A stretch of DNA of 64,000 bases from Sphingobacteriia bacterium (GTDB lineage: Bacteria > Bacteroidota > Bacteroidia > NS11-12g > UBA955), in NCBI GenBank assembly GCA_021151535.1, contig JAGKXC010000001.1, positions 1 to 64,000 on the forward strand, written 5' to 3'. A model generated the notes under the pieces. The model did not search any database. It was not told where the DNA came from and saw only the letters and a list, made by a program, of their open reading frames with translations. How positions within the stretch are numbered: position 1 is the stretch's first letter; each line of letters opens with the position of its first letter. Made by a program: the position numbers and the translations under genes. Below, one piece after another: positions 38,394 to 46,721 of this stretch.

Positions 38394-39359
38394 TTATTTT
38401 TTTGCCGAATACATTGGCTTCAAATTAGCCAACATATCTGCTGTCATTGAATCCAAATCGTATGCAGGTTTCCAACCCCAATCTTCTTGGGCTCTTGAAT
38501 CATCAATTACAGCTGGCCAACTATCTGCTATCGCCTGGCGATAATCTGGCTCATAAGATATCGTAAAACCATCCACTTGCTTTTCAATGGCAGCCGCAAT
38601 TTCTTCTGGTGCAAAACTCATTCCAGCCAAATTATAACTGGTTCTGATTTTAATTTGTTCTGCCGGAGCATGCATGATATCCAATGTTGCCTTAAGTGCA
38701 TCAGGCATATAAAGCATAGGCAAGGTAGTCCCAGGCTTCAAGAAACAATCGTGATGACCTTTGGTTAATGCATCGTGGTAAATAGCTACAGCATAATCAG
38801 TAGTTCCACCTCCAGGAGCACTCTTATAACCAATTAAACCTGGATACCTTAAACTGCGGGTATCAATTCCCCAACGATTATAATAATACTGAGTATATAA
38901 TTCTCCTGCCAATTTGGAAATACCATAAATAGTTGTTGGATCCATAGTTCCATACTGAGGCGTATTAAATCTTTCAGTATTTGGCCCAAATGCCGCAATA
39001 CTAGAAGGCCAATAAATTTTATGGATAATTCCTGTATCTCTTGCTGCATTTAACACATGGAACAATCCCTCCATATTCAACTTCCAACCAAATTCTGGAT
39101 TCTTCTCAGCAGTTGCACTCAAAAGTGCAGCAAGATGATAAACTTGTGTTGGCTTATATTTATTGATTATCTCACCCAATCGGTTAACATCCAAAATATC
39201 TAAATCTTCAAAAATCCCAGTAGAAAAAACTTCATGCTCAGATTTTTTGATATCACTGGCAATTACATTTCCTTCACCATAAATCCCTCTTAAAGAATCA
39301 ACTAACTCTGTGCCCAACTGTCCGCAAGCACCAATCACCAAAACTTTTTCGTTCGTCAT
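38394..39359 (-). CDS. tdh: L-threonine 3-dehydrogenase (short-chain type)
   Basis: NAD-dependent enzyme of the extended short-chain family oxidising threonine to 2-amino-3-ketobutyrate. The Rossmann motif GACGQLG is at the N-terminus and the catalytic YGISK lies in DPTTIYGISKLAGE. The blocks RSLRYPGLIGYKSAPGGGTTDYAV and FLKPGTTLPMLYMPDA are characteristic of this threonine-dehydrogenase subgroup and not of UDP-sugar epimerases. The ATG at 39359 (321 residues) is supported by the promoter 9 to 40 bases upstream; the longer frame would start within that promoter. Confidence 0.92.
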   Translation of the reverse strand: MTNEKVLVIGACGQLGTELVDSLRGIYGEGNVIASDIKKSEHEVFSTGIFEDLDILDVNRLGEIINKYKPTQVYHLAALLSATAEKNPEFGWKLNMEGLFHVLNAARDTGIIHKIYWPSSIAAFGPNTERFNTPQYGTMDPTTIYGISKLAGELYTQYYYNRWGIDTRSLRYPGLIGYKSAPGGGTTDYAVAIYHDALTKGHHDCFLKPGTTLPMLYMPDALKATLDIMHAPAEQIKIRTSYNLAGMSFAPEEIAAAIEKQVDGFTISYEPDYRQAIADSWPAVIDDSRAQEDWGWKPAYDLDSMTADMLANLKPMYSAKK

Positions 39360-39367
39360 ATCAATCG

Positions 39368-39399
39368 CAAATTTTGCGGAGTAATTCCATATTACCAAA
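39368..39399 (-). promoter_or_regulatory. -33/-7 promoter of tdh
   Basis: On the minus strand TTTG (39399-39396), a 20-base spacer and AAAATTTG (39375-39368; one mismatch to TAnnTTTG). The box ends eight bases before the ATG at 39359. Confidence 0.55.
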
Positions 39400-39450
39400 C
39401 AGAATTATTCGTTTCGATGAAATAAGTGCATTTTTTTTGAATTTATTAAG

Positions 39451-39458
39451 CAACTTTG
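39451..39458 (+). promoter_or_regulatory. Possible -7 box of the Gfo/Idh gene
   Basis: CAACTTTG, one mismatch to consensus, ending seven bases before the GTG start at 39466. The same variant recurs at 33291 and 61839. Confidence 0.45.
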
Positions 39459-39465
39459 CTGTATC

Positions 39466-40494
39466 GTGTTAGCATCAACCCAAAATAATATTATTCACTT
39501 CGGCGTTGTAGGTCACGGACATATTGGCAAGCGCCATGCCCATCTAATTCAACAAAATCAACATTGTAAACTACTGGGCATTTGTGACAATAATCCAAAC
39601 CAACTAATTGATATACAAAAAGATATTTCCACTTTCGACACGCTTGAAAAATTGATTTTTTCCAAACCAGAAATTGATATTATCTCTATTGCAACTCCAA
39701 ACGGATTACACGCAGAACATGCAATTTTTGCCCTTGAGAATAAAAAACATGTGGTAATTGAAAAACCCATGGCACTTTCTAGTTTAGAATGCGACAACAT
39801 TATTAATGCTGCTGAAAAGCATAACAAGAAAATCTTTTGTGTTATGCAAAATCGATTTTCACCAACCGCCCAATGGCTTAAACAAACCATTGAAAACAAA
39901 CACTTAGGTGAAATTTATCAAGTAATTGTACAATGCTATTGGAACAGAGACCACAGATACTATACCCCAAATCATTGGCACGGAACTAAGCATCTTGACG
40001 GTGGAGTTTTATTTACACAATTTTCTCATTTCATAGACATGATTTACTGGCTATTTGGCGATTTATCCCTTACTTATAGTGCGCAACATAATTTCAATCA
40101 CCATTCAATAACCGAATTCCCAGACTCAGGAATGTTCAATTTCTCCTTTCAGAAAAATGGGAAAGGCACATTTATTTACTCAACTTCACTATTTCAAGAA
40201 AATTTTGAAAGTAGTATTACAATCATTGGCGAAAAAGGCACGGTTAAAGTAGGTGGACAGTACATGAATGAAATCAGTTATTGTAATATTGAAAATCATC
40301 CAAAACCAGTTTTACCTGAATCGCCAGCTCCCAATAATTATGGTGCATACCAAGGATCTGCCGCAAACCACTCATTTGTATTTCAAGAAGTTATAAATAC
40401 ATTATTAGAAAATAAACCCATTTTTACTACAGCTTCAGACGGTAAGAAAGTTGTAGAAATTATTGAATCAGCAAACCTAAATTCAAGTTATTGA
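39466..40494 (+). CDS. Gfo/Idh/MocA-family oxidoreductase (WlbA-like)
   Basis: NAD(P)-dependent sugar oxidoreductase. The Rossmann start VVGHGHIGKRHAH and the family lysine in EKPMALSS are clear. The C-terminal half includes QNRFSPTAQWLKQTIENKHLGEIYQV and HGTKHLDGGVLFTQFSHFIDMIYWLFGD, which resembles UDP-N-acetylglucosaminuronate 3-dehydrogenases used in surface-polysaccharide synthesis. The start is GTG at 39466; no ATG precedes the nucleotide-binding loop. No other sugar genes adjoin it, so the precise substrate is inferred only weakly. Confidence 0.88.
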   Translation: MLASTQNNIIHFGVVGHGHIGKRHAHLIQQNQHCKLLGICDNNPNQLIDIQKDISTFDTLEKLIFSKPEIDIISIATPNGLHAEHAIFALENKKHVVIEKPMALSSLECDNIINAAEKHNKKIFCVMQNRFSPTAQWLKQTIENKHLGEIYQVIVQCYWNRDHRYYTPNHWHGTKHLDGGVLFTQFSHFIDMIYWLFGDLSLTYSAQHNFNHHSITEFPDSGMFNFSFQKNGKGTFIYSTSLFQENFESSITIIGEKGTVKVGGQYMNEISYCNIENHPKPVLPESPAPNNYGAYQGSAANHSFVFQEVINTLLENKPIFTTASDGKKVVEIIESANLNSSY

Positions 40495-40598
40495 TTTTCA
40501 CCATATTGTAGAAAAAAATATTTTTCAAACTTTTTTGGGGGGAATCGGTTTTTCTAGTGTAATAACCAAGATTTTACCTTTCCGGAAAAAGGCAAATT

Positions 40599-40775
40599 AT
40601 GAAAGAACAATTGGAATCTAATTTACTAACCAAGTACGCAGCTGGATTAATGACCCCTGAAGAGTTGAGAAAACTTGAAGAGTGGTTAAAGAAAAACCCA
40701 CAGTACGTGCCAACTTTGGCAATCATTCAAAAACAAGTTTCCGCCATGCTTCAACCTTCTAATCTTAACTTTTAA
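40599..40775 (+). CDS. 58-residue anti-sigma N-terminal-like protein
   Basis: A short gene, MKEQLESNLLTKYAAGLMTPEELRKL..., ending in NLNF. The pattern LLTKYAAGLMTPEELRKLEEWLKKNP closely resembles the segment that begins typical Bacteroidota FecR anti-sigma factors. Here it is a separate ORF with its own ATG and stop (TAA at 40773-40775), 3 bases before the FecR gene. AAAAAGG precedes the ATG by 6 bases. It is probably a real co-translated small protein that contacts a sigma factor, or the detached N-terminus of the next gene. Confidence 0.65.
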   Translation: MKEQLESNLLTKYAAGLMTPEELRKLEEWLKKNPQYVPTLAIIQKQVSAMLQPSNLNF

Positions 40776-40778
40776 ACC

Positions 40779-41660
40779 ATGAGCAGCGATTTACACAATG
40801 ATCCAGAATTCAAAGAAATTTGGGATCTAGCCAGCAATTATCAATATAAATTCGACAGCCAAAATGATTTGGCTTTTAATAAATTTATGGCCGAAAATAA
40901 CAAACCTACATTGAAAGTTGAAAAAAACTATTCGAAGTGGTTAAGCGTTGCTGCAGCGGCGATTTTGCTTTTGGCCAGTGTTGTTGTTATTTCCAAATAC
41001 AACAAATCTGAAACCCTCCTTTCTTGCGGAAATAATCAAGTAGTCAACAATATTCAAACTTTAACCTTAGAAGACGGCACTGTAATTACTCTTAATAACA
41101 ATGCTAAAATCAAGTGGGAACTTTACGACAAATCCAGAAAAGTTAGTCTAGTAGGTAGAGCGCATTTTGAAGTTGCAAAAGATGCGAACAGACCATTTAC
41201 AATAAATACCAATCAAACCCAAGTAACTGTTTTAGGCACTGGCTTTGATGTTGTTGGTTACCCAAATAAACCAACTGAGGTAATTGTGAATCATGGCAAA
41301 GTTGAAGTAGCAAGTATAGTAAATAACAAAAAAGCAGCCACCTCTATTTTAACCAAAAACATGAAAGCCATGGTGAATAGCAATGAAATAAGTGTAAATA
41401 AAAATTATAACGCAGAAGCAATCTCTTGGGCAACCGGCGAAATCAAATTCAACGGCACTCCGTATAACGATGTAATTTCTGCACTTGAAGAATATTATCA
41501 AGTTGAAATTGAAAATATTCCAGTTCCAAATTCTCAAATCGGCTTAATTATCGGAAACCCAAAATTTACAGGCAAATTCAATAAAGAAACAGACGCCGCA
41601 ATGGCTTGTAAAATCGTTTCAAAAGCACTTAATCTGAATTTGGAAATTCAACAAAACTAA
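40779..41660 (+). CDS. FecR-family anti-sigma factor/sensor
   Basis: Inner-membrane anti-sigma protein of 293 residues. A short cytoplasmic N-terminus (1-53, including DPEFKEIWDLAS) is followed by one transmembrane helix (about 54-72), a periplasmic FecR domain (about 95-190, with LEDGTVITLNNNAKIKW and GRAHFEVAKDANRPFTINTNQTQVTVLGTGFDV) and a C-terminal DUF4974-type domain (about 215-290). Such proteins release an ECF sigma when a TonB-dependent receptor signals. Neither sigma factor nor receptor is adjacent here. The canonical sigma-binding start is encoded in the preceding small ORF. Confidence 0.88.
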   Translation: MSSDLHNDPEFKEIWDLASNYQYKFDSQNDLAFNKFMAENNKPTLKVEKNYSKWLSVAAAAILLLASVVVISKYNKSETLLSCGNNQVVNNIQTLTLEDGTVITLNNNAKIKWELYDKSRKVSLVGRAHFEVAKDANRPFTINTNQTQVTVLGTGFDVVGYPNKPTEVIVNHGKVEVASIVNNKKAATSILTKNMKAMVNSNEISVNKNYNAEAISWATGEIKFNGTPYNDVISALEEYYQVEIENIPVPNSQIGLIIGNPKFTGKFNKETDAAMACKIVSKALNLNLEIQQN

Positions 41661-41671
41661 TTTTATTAAGA

Positions 41672-41694
41672 TTTTTGCATTCCTAATGCAAAAA
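41672..41694 (+). terminator. First hairpin after the FecR gene
   Basis: TTTTTGCATT and AATGCAAAAA form a 10-bp perfect stem with a 3-base loop, twelve bases after the FecR stop. It has no strong T-run on the plus strand after the stem, so it may be an mRNA-end stabiliser as much as a terminator. Confidence 0.5.
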
Positions 41695-41716
41695 CTTATA
41701 TCAAATTTATCAAAAT

Positions 41717-41750
41717 AAACCCACGTTAAACAACATTTGGCGTGGGTTTT
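41717..41750 (+). terminator. Intrinsic terminator after the FecR gene
   Basis: AAACCCACG and CGTGGGTTT form a 9-bp stem around a 15-base loop and run into TTTT, followed by GCGTCTTATT. A second hairpin lies just upstream, giving a tandem arrangement. Confidence 0.75.
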
Positions 41751-41790
41751 GCGTCTTATTCATGCCCTTAAAACATTAACTTAATTTCGA

Positions 41791-41798
41791 TAACTTTG
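41791..41798 (+). promoter_or_regulatory. -7 promoter box of the T9SS cargo gene
   Basis: TAACTTTG, an exact consensus match, 18 bases before the ATG at 41817. Confidence 0.65.
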
Positions 41799-41816
41799 TT
41801 AAAGGATTAACCCATC

Positions 41817-44800
41817 ATGAAAAGAATTCTATTGATATTATTACTGCTTTGTAATGCATACGATGCATTCGGGCAAAATGAATCAATAGACAATTTCTTT
41901 ATTCCCAATAAAAATCAATGGGGAGAAAACGATCCATCAATCGCAAGAGTTGAAATTCCTCAAGGAATGATTTACATCCATTCCAATAAATTGAGATTTT
42001 ATTTAACCAATCCTGAAGATGCTCACAAAAAACATCTTTCTCACCATTTCAAAGGAAAAGATACCCAATTTACTGTACAGCATGAAGTTTTTGATATATT
42101 CTTCGGTGATTCTACATCAGAATCAAACCGTTTTCAATTTCAAAATTTTGCTCCATTCTATTATAACTTTTTCCTTTCTAATAACCCCAAAAACCAAATT
42201 ACTAAGCTTTATCCCTGTCGTGAATTAATTATCCTAAATGTTTATCCTCAAATTGATGTTAAACTCTACTTTAACAACCAAAAATTAGAATTAGATTGGA
42301 TTTTGAAAAAAGGGGCAAATCCAAACCACATTAATATCTCCATTCCCAAGGAAATAAAATCACAACTCATCAATAATAACATTGAGATTACATCGCATTT
42401 TAGCCAATTTATAATTCAAAAACCCATCGCATACCAATCAAAAAAATCATTCAAATCCATAAACTGCCGATACGTAAAACAAAAAAACAATTTGTATGGA
42501 TTTAAAATTGGCTCTTACGATACCACCCAAAACCTAATTATAGATCCAATTCTGGTTTTCTCCACTTATAGTGGCTCAAAAGCAGATAATTTTGGATTCA
42601 CCGCCACTTACGATACGTCTGGCTGCTTATATGCCGGTGGTATTGTAGATGCGTCAACCAGAACTTATCCAGTAACTACTGGCGCATTCCAAACAACCTA
42701 TGGTGGTTCTGGAGCCGGTAATCCACCCGTAGGTCTGGCTTGTGATATTTCAATTTCTAAATATTCCCCTGATGGGCTAACGTTACTTTACGCCACATAC
42801 TTAGGTGGATCAGACGATGAATACCCCCATAGCCTAATCGTAAATCCAAAAAATCAATTGGTGATTTTTGGCACTACTTTGTCCTTAGATTTTCCAATAA
42901 AATCCGATACTACTTACCAAAAAACTCATAGCGGTGATTATGATATCTTCATTGATATCCTTAGCCAAGATGGCTCCAAATTGATAGCCGGCACATTCAT
43001 GGGTGGTAACGATGTAGACGGATTCCAAAGTGATAATTTCTCTAGCGAACTTATTTACAATTATGCCGATAATTATCGGGGCGATATAGCAACAGACCAA
43101 TTCGGTAATATTTATATCGCAACTTGCACCAGAAGTACCGATTTCCCCGTTTCACCAGGAGCTTACCAAAAAAAAATATCTGGTGAAACTGATGCCGTTG
43201 TTTTTAGTCTTTCTCCTAACCTTAGAACTTTGCGATGGGCTAGCCTTTATGGTGGCTTATTAGATGATGCCGCCTATTCCATTAAAATTGATGATTCCTC
43301 TAGAGTTTTCGTTGGTGGAGGTACACGATCAGCCAATTTCCCAATTCAAGGTAATACATACCAGAAAACAGCAAGTAGCAATAATGTAGACGGATTTATT
43401 ATTCGCATAGACCAAAACACTGGAGCATACCAGCTTGGAACCTACTGGGGTACATCAATGTACGACCAAATCTATTTTATCGATTTAGACGCAAATAATA
43501 ACGTTTATTTTACAGGTCAAACCGAAGGTTCAGTTAACAGAACTATTGGTACATACGGGAAAGACAATACTTCCCAATTTATTGGTAAATTCAATCTCAA
43601 TCTTTCTAAGATTGAATTCATAACAACATTTGGTTATAGAACCAACGGTATTCCCGAATTATCTCCTTCCGCTTTCATGGTAGATGAATGCTATAACATT
43701 TATTTCAGTGGCTGGGGTTGTGATATCGGTGTTGGAAATGCAGGTACTACTTTTAACCTCCCCGTAACCGCAGATGCTCACCAAAAAACAACGGATAGAA
43801 ATGATTTTTACCTCATCGTTTTAGGCAAAAATGCCAACAACCTTAAATATGCCTCCTATTTTGGTGGAAATAAATCAGAAGATCATGTAGATGGAGGAAC
43901 TTCAAGATTCGATAATCGTGGAATTATTTACCAAAGTGTTTGTGCCAGCTGCCCAAATAGACCCCCTGGCCTAAACGATTTCCCAACCTCTCCCGCAAAT
44001 GTAGCCTTCAAAAATAACGTAAGTATACGTTGCTCAAATGCTAGTTTTAAACTCGATTTTCGCCTGGGTTACAGCATCGATGCACTTTTTGCTTCTACTC
44101 CAAAACGCTTCTGCCTAGAATCACCCGTTAACTTCCAACCCTTTAGGTTCTTCCCAAAAGCAACCTATACATGGTATTTCGGCGATGGAGATTCGAGTAA
44201 TTCCTACGCTCCTACACACACATACAAAGACACAGGTAAATTTATCGTTAAACTAATAGTTGTTGATTCCTTAAGTTGTAACGCAAGAGCAGTTTATCAA
44301 GATACAATTCAAGGATTTCCTAATCCTATCGCCAAATTAAAATATACAGACGAACCCTGCGAACCAGGAATCAAGCTTCAAGCAACCACTAAATATGCCG
44401 ATTCGATTACGTGGATTCTCGATTATCAGCATGATACCATTACCAAATCCTCCTCCACAACCGAAATAAATTATCAATATCCATTGGGCGTATATTGGCC
44501 AAAAATTATTACTAAAAACAATCAATCAGGCTGTAAAAGTATAGATAGTATAGAACTCCATGCCAATACAGATAGTACCTTAGACGTTTTAATTGCCAAT
44601 GTATTTACCCCTAATAATGATGGGAAAAACGACTGCTTTAGAATTTTTGGCATTTCCAATAAATGCGATGAAGCTGAAGTATTTATCTTCAATAGGTGGG
44701 GAGAAAGAATCTATTACAGCAAAGATCTTGATAATTGCTGGAACGGAAAGGTAAATAACATAGGTCCCGAATTGCCATCCGGAACCTATTTTTATCAGTT

Positions 44801-44870
44801 ACACTTAATCAAAACCAGGAATGCCAAACTACCAGAATGGCTTGAAGGTACAATTAATTTATTGCGATAA
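41817..44870 (+). CDS. Large secreted T9SS cargo with beta-propeller-like repeats, PKD and CHU_C domains
   Basis: Secreted or surface protein of 1017 residues. The signal peptide is 1-19 (MKRILLILLLLCNAYDAFG). The N-terminal domain begins FIPNKNQWGENDPSIARVEIPQG, like the DUF7948-type module. From about 245 to 740, SBBP-like repeats recur with the pattern of a YLGG turn, then VNPKNQLVIFGTT and DFP (for example at LGGSDDEY, MGGNDVDG, YGGLLDDA, FGGNKSED). A PKD domain follows (YTWYFGDGDSS to THTYKDTGKFIVKLIV, about 780-830). The C-terminus (about 930-1017, VFTPNNDGKNDCF to GTYFYQL) is the gliding-motility-associated/type-B T9SS sorting domain. Function of the body is unknown. Confidence 0.9.
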   Translation: MKRILLILLLLCNAYDAFGQNESIDNFFIPNKNQWGENDPSIARVEIPQGMIYIHSNKLRFYLTNPEDAHKKHLSHHFKGKDTQFTVQHEVFDIFFGDSTSESNRFQFQNFAPFYYNFFLSNNPKNQITKLYPCRELIILNVYPQIDVKLYFNNQKLELDWILKKGANPNHINISIPKEIKSQLINNNIEITSHFSQFIIQKPIAYQSKKSFKSINCRYVKQKNNLYGFKIGSYDTTQNLIIDPILVFSTYSGSKADNFGFTATYDTSGCLYAGGIVDASTRTYPVTTGAFQTTYGGSGAGNPPVGLACDISISKYSPDGLTLLYATYLGGSDDEYPHSLIVNPKNQLVIFGTTLSLDFPIKSDTTYQKTHSGDYDIFIDILSQDGSKLIAGTFMGGNDVDGFQSDNFSSELIYNYADNYRGDIATDQFGNIYIATCTRSTDFPVSPGAYQKKISGETDAVVFSLSPNLRTLRWASLYGGLLDDAAYSIKIDDSSRVFVGGGTRSANFPIQGNTYQKTASSNNVDGFIIRIDQNTGAYQLGTYWGTSMYDQIYFIDLDANNNVYFTGQTEGSVNRTIGTYGKDNTSQFIGKFNLNLSKIEFITTFGYRTNGIPELSPSAFMVDECYNIYFSGWGCDIGVGNAGTTFNLPVTADAHQKTTDRNDFYLIVLGKNANNLKYASYFGGNKSEDHVDGGTSRFDNRGIIYQSVCASCPNRPPGLNDFPTSPANVAFKNNVSIRCSNASFKLDFRLGYSIDALFASTPKRFCLESPVNFQPFRFFPKATYTWYFGDGDSSNSYAPTHTYKDTGKFIVKLIVVDSLSCNARAVYQDTIQGFPNPIAKLKYTDEPCEPGIKLQATTKYADSITWILDYQHDTITKSSSTTEINYQYPLGVYWPKIITKNNQSGCKSIDSIELHANTDSTLDVLIANVFTPNNDGKNDCFRIFGISNKCDEAEVFIFNRWGERIYYSKDLDNCWNGKVNNIGPELPSGTYFYQLHLIKTRNAKLPEWLEGTINLLR

Positions 44871-44872
44871 AT

Positions 44873-45757
44873 TTATCCTATACTGCTAACTTCTACATCT
44901 CCACAAATCTTCTTCACTAAACCTTGTAATACTTTACCAGGACCTACTTCTGTAAACACGGTTGCACCATCATTACTCATTGCCAAAACACTTTGGGTCC
45001 ATTTTACAGGTGCAGTTAATTGCGCAACCAAATTCTTCTTAATCTCCATCGGATTAGTTACTGCTGAAGCAGTAACATTTTGGTAGATCGCACAAGTTGG
45101 AACCCTAAACTCAGTTGCCTCAATAGCAGTTGCCAATTTCTCCCTGGCAGGCTCCATCAACGGACTATGAAAAGCACCTCCAACAGGTAAAATTAAAGCT
45201 CTTTTTGCACCAGCTATCTTCATTGCCTCACATGTCAATTCAACAGCAGAATATTCACCCGAAATTACCAATTGGCCAGGGCAATTATAATTGGCTGGAA
45301 CAACAATTCCTCCTTGCTCTCCGCAAACCTTTTCTACAACAGAATCTTCTAAACCTAATACTGCTGCCATTGTGCCCTTCGCTAATTCACAAGCTTCTTG
45401 CATTGCCATTGCACGTTGATATACCAACTTTAATCCATCTTCAAATGAAATAGCACCTGCGGCAACCAATGCGCTAAACTCACCCAAACTATGGCCAGCA
45501 ACCATATCAGCTTGCATCTCATCACCCATCTCCTTTGCTCTGATTACTGAATGCAAGAAAATAGAAGGCTGAGTTACGTTTGTTGCACGCAAATCCTCCT
45601 CTGTACCGTTAAACATCAAATCAGTTATTCTAAATCCCAAAATTTCATTTGCGGCTTCGAATAAGGCTTTTGCAGTTGAGCTATTATCATACAACTCCTT
45701 GGCCATTCCAGGGAACTGACTTCCCTGTCCTGGGAAAACATAGGCTTTCTTTGTCAT
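44873..45757 (-). CDS. fabD: Malonyl-CoA:ACP transacylase
   Basis: Loads malonyl groups on acyl carrier protein for fatty-acid synthesis. The N-terminal FPGQGSQFPGM, the nucleophile Ser90 in GHSLGE, Arg in QRAMAMQEA, and the catalytic His in GGAFHSPLM are all present, as is the C-terminal EVGPGKVLQGL. Length 294 is standard. The ATG at 45757 is chosen, with a perfect -7 box ending 6 bases upstream; an earlier in-frame TTG at 45766 would overlap that box. It ends 2 bases from the convergent T9SS cargo gene. No other fab genes adjoin it. Confidence 0.96.
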   Translation of the reverse strand: MTKKAYVFPGQGSQFPGMAKELYDNSSTAKALFEAANEILGFRITDLMFNGTEEDLRATNVTQPSIFLHSVIRAKEMGDEMQADMVAGHSLGEFSALVAAGAISFEDGLKLVYQRAMAMQEACELAKGTMAAVLGLEDSVVEKVCGEQGGIVVPANYNCPGQLVISGEYSAVELTCEAMKIAGAKRALILPVGGAFHSPLMEPAREKLATAIEATEFRVPTCAIYQNVTASAVTNPMEIKKNLVAQLTAPVKWTQSVLAMSNDGATVFTEVGPGKVLQGLVKKICGDVEVSSIG

Positions 45758-45763
45758 GGTGCA

Positions 45764-45771
45764 CAAAATTA
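45764..45771 (-). promoter_or_regulatory. -7 promoter box of fabD
   Basis: TAATTTTG on the minus strand, an exact consensus match ending six bases before the ATG; a leaderless or near-leaderless mRNA is predicted. Confidence 0.65.
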
Positions 45772-45781
45772 ACCATAAAAA

Positions 45782-45804
45782 AAGCCAACTTTTTCAGTTG
45801 GCTT
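45782..45804 (-). terminator. Intrinsic terminator of iscU-iscA
   Basis: AAGCCAACT and AGTTGGCTT form a 9-bp stem with a 5-base loop; on the minus strand it runs into T7. It lies 56 bases after the iscA stop and just before the fabD promoter. Confidence 0.88.
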
Positions 45805-45859
45805 CCACAGTTTTAAAAGTGTATAATTATCATGGCAATAATGCCAAAATACAAAATCT

Positions 45860-46207
45860 CTATATCGCAAAACTCTCACCGCAACCGCAAGTTCGCGACG
45901 CGTTAGGATTGATGAAATTGAATCCTTTTCCGTTTAATCCATCTGAGAAGTCAAGCTCTGTTCCACACAAATAAAGAAAACTCTTCATGTCACATACAAT
46001 CTTCAAACGATTATCGCCAAATTGCATGTCTCCTGTCTTCTCTTCATTATCAAAATCCAACTCATAAGTTAATCCTGAACAACCGCCGCCTTTTACACCT
46101 ACCCGCAAGAAATAATCAGGTGCGCCAATATTGGCTTCCCTCATCAAATCGTAAACTTTGTCTAATGCCTTATCCGTAATGGTGATTTCATCGCCTTTGG
46201 CCATCAT
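45860..46207 (-). CDS. iscA: A-type iron-sulfur carrier IscA
   Basis: Iron-sulfur cluster carrier with the three conserved cysteines in the expected pattern: GGGCSG (Cys43) and TCGCG (Cys107, Cys109), counted from ATG 46207. The core RVGVKGGGCSGLTYELDFD and the C-terminal NPNASRTCGCGESF are diagnostic. The start could be ATG 46207, ATG 46204 or TTG 46216. It follows iscU by about 12 bases and the two share a promoter and a terminator. Confidence 0.93.
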   Translation of the reverse strand: MMAKGDEITITDKALDKVYDLMREANIGAPDYFLRVGVKGGGCSGLTYELDFDNEEKTGDMQFGDNRLKIVCDMKSFLYLCGTELDFSDGLNGKGFNFINPNASRTCGCGESFAI

Positions 46208-46219
46208 AGTCGACAAATA

Positions 46220-46636
46220 TTAATGGTGAGACTTTTCAGCTTCTAATGGCTCTAAACCATTCTTTACTCTGTAATCGTTAATTGCTGCTCTAATAGCATC
46301 TTCCGCCAATACAGAACAGTGAATCTTAACAGGTGGCAATGCCAATTCCTCAACAATTTCCATATTGTCGATGGCCAAAGCCTCATCTACTGTTTTCCCT
46401 TTTAACCACTCAGTGGCCAAAGATGATGATGCAATTGCAGAACCACATCCAAAAGTTTTAAACTTCGCGTCTTCAATTACACCCGTAGCATCATTAACTT
46501 GGATTTGTAAACGCATTACATCACCGCACTCAGGTGCACCTACCAAACCCGTTCCTACATTGCTACTCGCTTTATCTAAAGTACCAATGTTTCTTGGGTT
46601 ACTGTAATGATCAATTACTTTATCTGAATATGCCAT
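46220..46636 (-). CDS. iscU: Iron-sulfur cluster scaffold IscU
   Basis: Scaffold on which [2Fe-2S]/[4Fe-4S] clusters are built with sulfur from IscS. The ligands are visible: Cys37 and Asp39 in GAPECGD, Cys64 in FGCGSAIASSS, and His106-Cys107. The LPPVK HscA-recognition motif is present at residues 100-104. Length 138 with a short acidic/His tail. One of the few genes here with a true Shine-Dalgarno site (AAGGAGAT, 46643-46650). First gene of the iscU-iscA unit. Confidence 0.96.
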   Translation of the reverse strand: MAYSDKVIDHYSNPRNIGTLDKASSNVGTGLVGAPECGDVMRLQIQVNDATGVIEDAKFKTFGCGSAIASSSLATEWLKGKTVDEALAIDNMEIVEELALPPVKIHCSVLAEDAIRAAINDYRVKNGLEPLEAEKSHH

Positions 46637-46642
46637 TTTTTT

Positions 46643-46667
46643 ATCTCCTTATTCTATTACAAATTTA
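46643..46667 (-). promoter_or_regulatory. -7 box and Shine-Dalgarno site of iscU
   Basis: On the minus strand TAAATTTG (46667-46660; exact -7 consensus) followed by AAGGAGAT (46650-46643), six bases before the ATG. A strong SD is exceptional in this window and suggests high or controlled translation. Confidence 0.7.
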
Positions 46668-46669
46668 CA

Positions 46670-46688
46670 ATTTAGATTCTTTCTAAAC
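46670..46688 (-). promoter_or_regulatory. Shared isc operator upstream of iscU
   Basis: Inverted repeat TTTAGA-N5-TCTAAA, here with spacer TTCTT, lying 3 bases upstream of the -7 box, so it covers the promoter spacer. The same element is found at the iscS promoter. Confidence 0.6.
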
Positions 46689-46721
46689 AATACATTGTTC
46701 TCTATTACTCAAATTACCAGT

